DNA of 64,000 nucleotides from Proteromonas lacertae (lineage: Eukaryota; Sar; Bigyra; Opalinata; Proteromonadidae). Location of the stretch: contig NGBS01000003.1 of assembly GCA_002245135.1 (NCBI GenBank), positions 186,001 to 250,000 on the forward strand, given 5' to 3'. The notes beneath the pieces are model-generated. The model saw nothing but the letters and a program-made list of their open reading frames with translations. It searched no databases and had not been told where the DNA came from. Each line of letters starts with the position of its first letter. Position 1 is the stretch's first letter. This document shows positions 61,426 to 64,000 of this stretch, one piece after another. The translations under genes were made by a program, and so were the position numbers.

Positions 61426-63254
61426 TCAAAAAATGACACATCCACAACCACTTTTCTTTACTTCCACATTACCTTTCTCATTCTCATCAAACAAATCTTT
61501 ATCAAAAGTCTCTAAAAACATAGGAGTTGTAGGTGTAGGTTTCTTATTATTCACTTTATTTTTGTTGTTGTTGTTGTTGTTGTTACTCTTTGATTTTGGT
61601 GTAGAAGAAGCTGATGAATATTTATAACTAGCAACCGTACCAACTGATAGAGAATCTTGAGCATTATTATTCTGCATAGGATTTGGTTTAATTATTGTAG
61701 TTTGAAGACTTTGATGTTTTGTTCTAATATCAGATATATCAGTGGTTGTAGAAGTAGCAGATAGTGGAGGAGCAGGAGGATATATAAATTTATTATTAGA
61801 GTATACTAAAGGAGATAAAAGAGTTTGTTTTTTATGAGGAGATTTGATTGTTATTTTGTTATTATTATTATTATTATTATTATAAGGTAAGTTTGAATTT
61901 AATGTCAATTTACTACTAGTTGGATAATCATCGTAATTTGGACCAATTGAACTGCTGAAATGACTTTCTGACATTTTATACATTGTATCAAATCCTATAT
62001 ATATATAAAGTTATAAAAAATATATGATATACGTTTCAATTGAGCATAAGATATATTATGTTTCAATGGTGTAATAGCTTCATCAATCTCACGACTGGAT
62101 AAACAAATAACTGGAGCTCTATGCTCTACAAATGGCGAACAATTGAGTGGAGGATTTAAAAATTCACATTTCTTTAAATCATCTATTTTCCATCTTTTAT
62201 TAGGATCTTTCTCCAATAATCCTTTGATTAATTCTTTCAAATTGTTATCAATTGGTTCAGGGAATTGAACTTCATCATTCATTATTGAATTAAATAAAGT
62301 AGTCACATTCAAAGAAAAGAAAGGTAAAACACTGTAATGTAATATATAAATAGTAACACCAAAAGCCCAAAGATCAGTATAATAACCTGTATAACCATTA
62401 CCACTCAACATTTCTGGTGCATAAAAGTATAAAGTCCCTTCACTGTCTGTTAATGAATTGTGTGAATCTTCATTGGATTTGAACAAATGTGCTACACCAT
62501 AATCAGCCAATAGGAATTGATTGGATTGTGATTGGAGAATATTTTCTGGTTTTATGTCTCTATGAACGATTCTGTTTTTGTGTAAGTATTCTAATGCACT
62601 TGTGATGTCTTTTACTATTCGGTATATTGCTGTGTCGGTTAAACCACTTTGGTCTGATAGTAATATTGGATCATGAGCTTCATATTTGAGTATATTGCCA
62701 TTCCAAGTCATTATTGCACCTTTTTCTATATATTGTATTACCATATATCTATATATGATTAATATAATATAATAAAACAATACAAATGAGAAGAATCATC
62801 TGAATCTATTATTTTTATCAATCTAGCGATATGAGGATGTGATAGTCGTTTCATTATTGCTATTTCTTCTTGTATCTATCGGAAAATAATGAATAATTTG
62901 ATAATATACTTTATTCATAGCTGTTTCCATAACCATCTTGCCATTTACTTTTTTGAATTGTCTTGCACGTTTTAATTTAGATTTATCAATAGCCTAAAAT
63001 ATGTATTTATAGGAATTAATACTTTTATCGCATATTGTTCGTTATTAGCGTCATGTGATATATAGACTGTAGAATAAGCACCTTCGCCTAAAATTCCTGT
63101 GATTGTGTACCTATTTAAATATTCAGAACTGATAATACTCATTGACAGTTATGATATCCCCATCATCACCCTCTTCTTCATCGCATACAGATGATTTTGG
63201 AATACTATATTCTGAGGAAAGCTTATGCTGAGATGGACTTATTTCCTCATTCAT
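61426..63254 (-). CDS. CaMKK-like Ser/Thr kinase with C-terminal CAAX box
   Basis: The start at 63254 is followed by an acidic N-terminus and a kinase domain. Its glycine loop is G-E-G-A-Y-S-T-V, its lysine is in Y-A-I-K, and a long N-lobe insert (K-R-A-R-Q-F-K-K) follows. Catalytic motifs are H-R-D-I-K-P-E-N, A-D-Y-G-V-A (Tyr for Phe in DFG) and Y-A-P-E, then D-L-W-A-F-G-V-T-I-Y. The order and H-L-Y-M-V-I-Q-Y-I-E-K-G-A-I-M are like CaMKK/Sak1/LKB1-type AMPK kinases. After a GT-AG intron a 185-residue Asn/Ser/Pro-rich tail ends G-C-G-C-V-I-F, a CAAX motif. Such kinases activate SNF1/AMPK; prenylation would tether this one to a membrane. Confidence 0.85.
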
Positions 63255-63397
63255 TCAGTCCGCTTAAATTCGAAAAAAACAGAAAACGACAAATTTTTGC
63301 TTGATGAATAAATTACTCAACTACATTATGTGAAAGAAAAAACAATACAAAAAATATAACAAACAATAGTATTTCGATAAGGAAAAATATTAAACAA

Positions 63398-64000
63398 TCA
63401 AAATCTATGGCCACAATTATCACAAAATTTCGCAAGGAATCGATTGGGACCTGAACATTCTGGACATATTTTTGATCTGTTTGCTACACTTTTACTATTT
63501 TCATCCACAATTGCCTTGAGTGGAGTAGAATCAGGTATAAAACTGGGAGTAGTCTTTAAAAGCTTAGTAACAACAGAAGTTTCTTCAACAACTGGCGAAT
63601 TCTTCCTTTTTACCTTCATTTCTTCTTTCACTTGTTTTATAATACTTATCTTTTGATTATCTTCATCATCATCACTTGAATGTTCATCTTCAATATCCAC
63701 TATATCTTCATGTTTTGATTTTTTCTTCTTTTCTTCCTTTGGAGGCATAATTGAAGGTCTAGTCTGTCTAGGTTGTGATGAAAATCCATAATTATTTTCA
63801 CTTTTCAATTTATTTTCAATATTCATTTCCTTTGAAAAATTAGATATATTCATCTGTTTATTTGTTTCATTCTTAATTGGTACATAATCACTGAGTGGAG
63901 TGACACTAGAACTATCATTTCCACTTTCATTACTTTCACTGATTGTATATTTCAATTCTTTCAATGATTTCATTTCATCTGTTTCATCACCTTCATCAGA
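63398..64000 (-). CDS. Zinc-ribbon protein, 3' part only
   Basis: The frame is open to the right edge of the window and ends at the stop at 63398. The visible 200 residues are Ser/Lys/Asp/Glu-rich and disordered, with a basic S-K-H-E-D and acidic S-S-D-D-D-E-D stretch. The end is C-P-E-C ... F-C-D-N-C-G-H-R-F, a four-cysteine zinc ribbon. An ATG at 63973 could be a start, but open sequence continues above it (S-D-E-G-D-E-T-D-E-M). The function is unknown. Confidence 0.65.
   Translation of the reverse strand, partial: SDEGDETDEMKSLKELKYTISESNESGNDSSSVTPLSDYVPIKNETNKQMNISNFSKEMNIENKLKSENNYGFSSQPRQTRPSIMPPKEEKKKKSKHEDIVDIEDEHSSDDDEDNQKISIIKQVKEEMKVKRKNSPVVEETSVVTKLLKTTPSFIPDSTPLKAIVDENSKSVANRSKICPECSGPNRFLAKFCDNCGHRF

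Noticed and set aside
1-64000. Reassigned genetic code, as in ciliates
   Set aside because: TAA, TAG and TGA each end recognisable genes at the expected place (e.g. FKBP TAG, CDC50 TGA, kinesin TAA), and conserved domains contain no in-frame stops.
1-64000. tRNA, rRNA, transposons or viral genes
   Set aside because: No cloverleaf-like boxes, rRNA-like conserved blocks, transposase, reverse transcriptase or capsid motifs were seen while reading both strands; this was by eye only.

Overview
The window is nuclear DNA from an AT-rich protist. Genes lie close together on both strands. Almost all are split by very short introns (mostly 22-50 nt, donor GTATAT/GTATT, acceptor TAG, frequently filled with TA repeats). 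TAA, TAG and TGA all end genes, so the code is standard. Gene content points to a flagellate with amoeboid motility outside animals and fungi. There is a TPLATE subunit of the TSET coat (lost from animals and fungi apart from an FCHO relic), an intact IFT56/TTC26 (intraflagellar transport, hence a cilium), and a CYFIP/Sra-1 subunit of the SCAR/WAVE actin regulator. A flagellated amoebozoan, heterolobosean or breviate-type organism would fit, but I cannot name it.

Layout, left to right. 0-10 kb: the 3' end of a beta-adaptin-like gene, a large PH-kinase-PH-WD40 gene, a PRL-type prenylated phosphatase, a C2CD5/CDP138 homologue and an unknown gene. 10-19 kb: a kelch-SAM-RING gene, a SAM/coiled-coil gene, a membrane aspartic protease, a kinesin-7-like motor and a decayed copy of the protease 5' end. 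19-28 kb: two tandem paralogous secreted proteins, TPLATE, and a secreted FKBP. 28-38 kb: CYFIP fused to a proline-rich tail and SH3 domain, then two convergent pseudokinase-LRR genes. 38-48 kb: a Rab5-family GTPase, a MYST acetyltransferase, a full-size PDR/ABCG transporter, a Kv-beta-like aldo-keto reductase, a PDZ/PA-domain secretory protein and a small membrane protein. 48-64 kb: a helical-repeat protein, a 4-TM protein, a He_PIG/PA14 surface protein, a TmcB-like multi-TM protein, a CDC50 flippase subunit, a BTB-He_PIG-SPRY protein, IFT56, a CaMKK-like kinase with a CAAX end, and the 3' part of a zinc-ribbon gene.

Common themes are membrane traffic (beta-adaptin, TPLATE, Rab, CDC50, C2CD5), actin and microtubule machinery (CYFIP, kinesin, IFT56) and prenyl-anchored signalling (PRL phosphatase, CaMKK-like kinase, Rab). 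Neighbouring genes show no operon-like logic.

The two most notable things are these. (1) Four exon junctions in conserved or recognisable genes can only be joined in frame by introns that begin ATATC and end AG or AC. They look like minor (U12-type) spliceosomal introns with a relaxed ATATCTTT donor. (2) A CYFIP/Sra-1 subunit carries its own polyproline-SH3 tail, the module that animal Abi brings to the same complex.

All exon joins were worked out by hand from reading frame and splice-site pattern. Domain calls come from recognising family motifs, not from a search.
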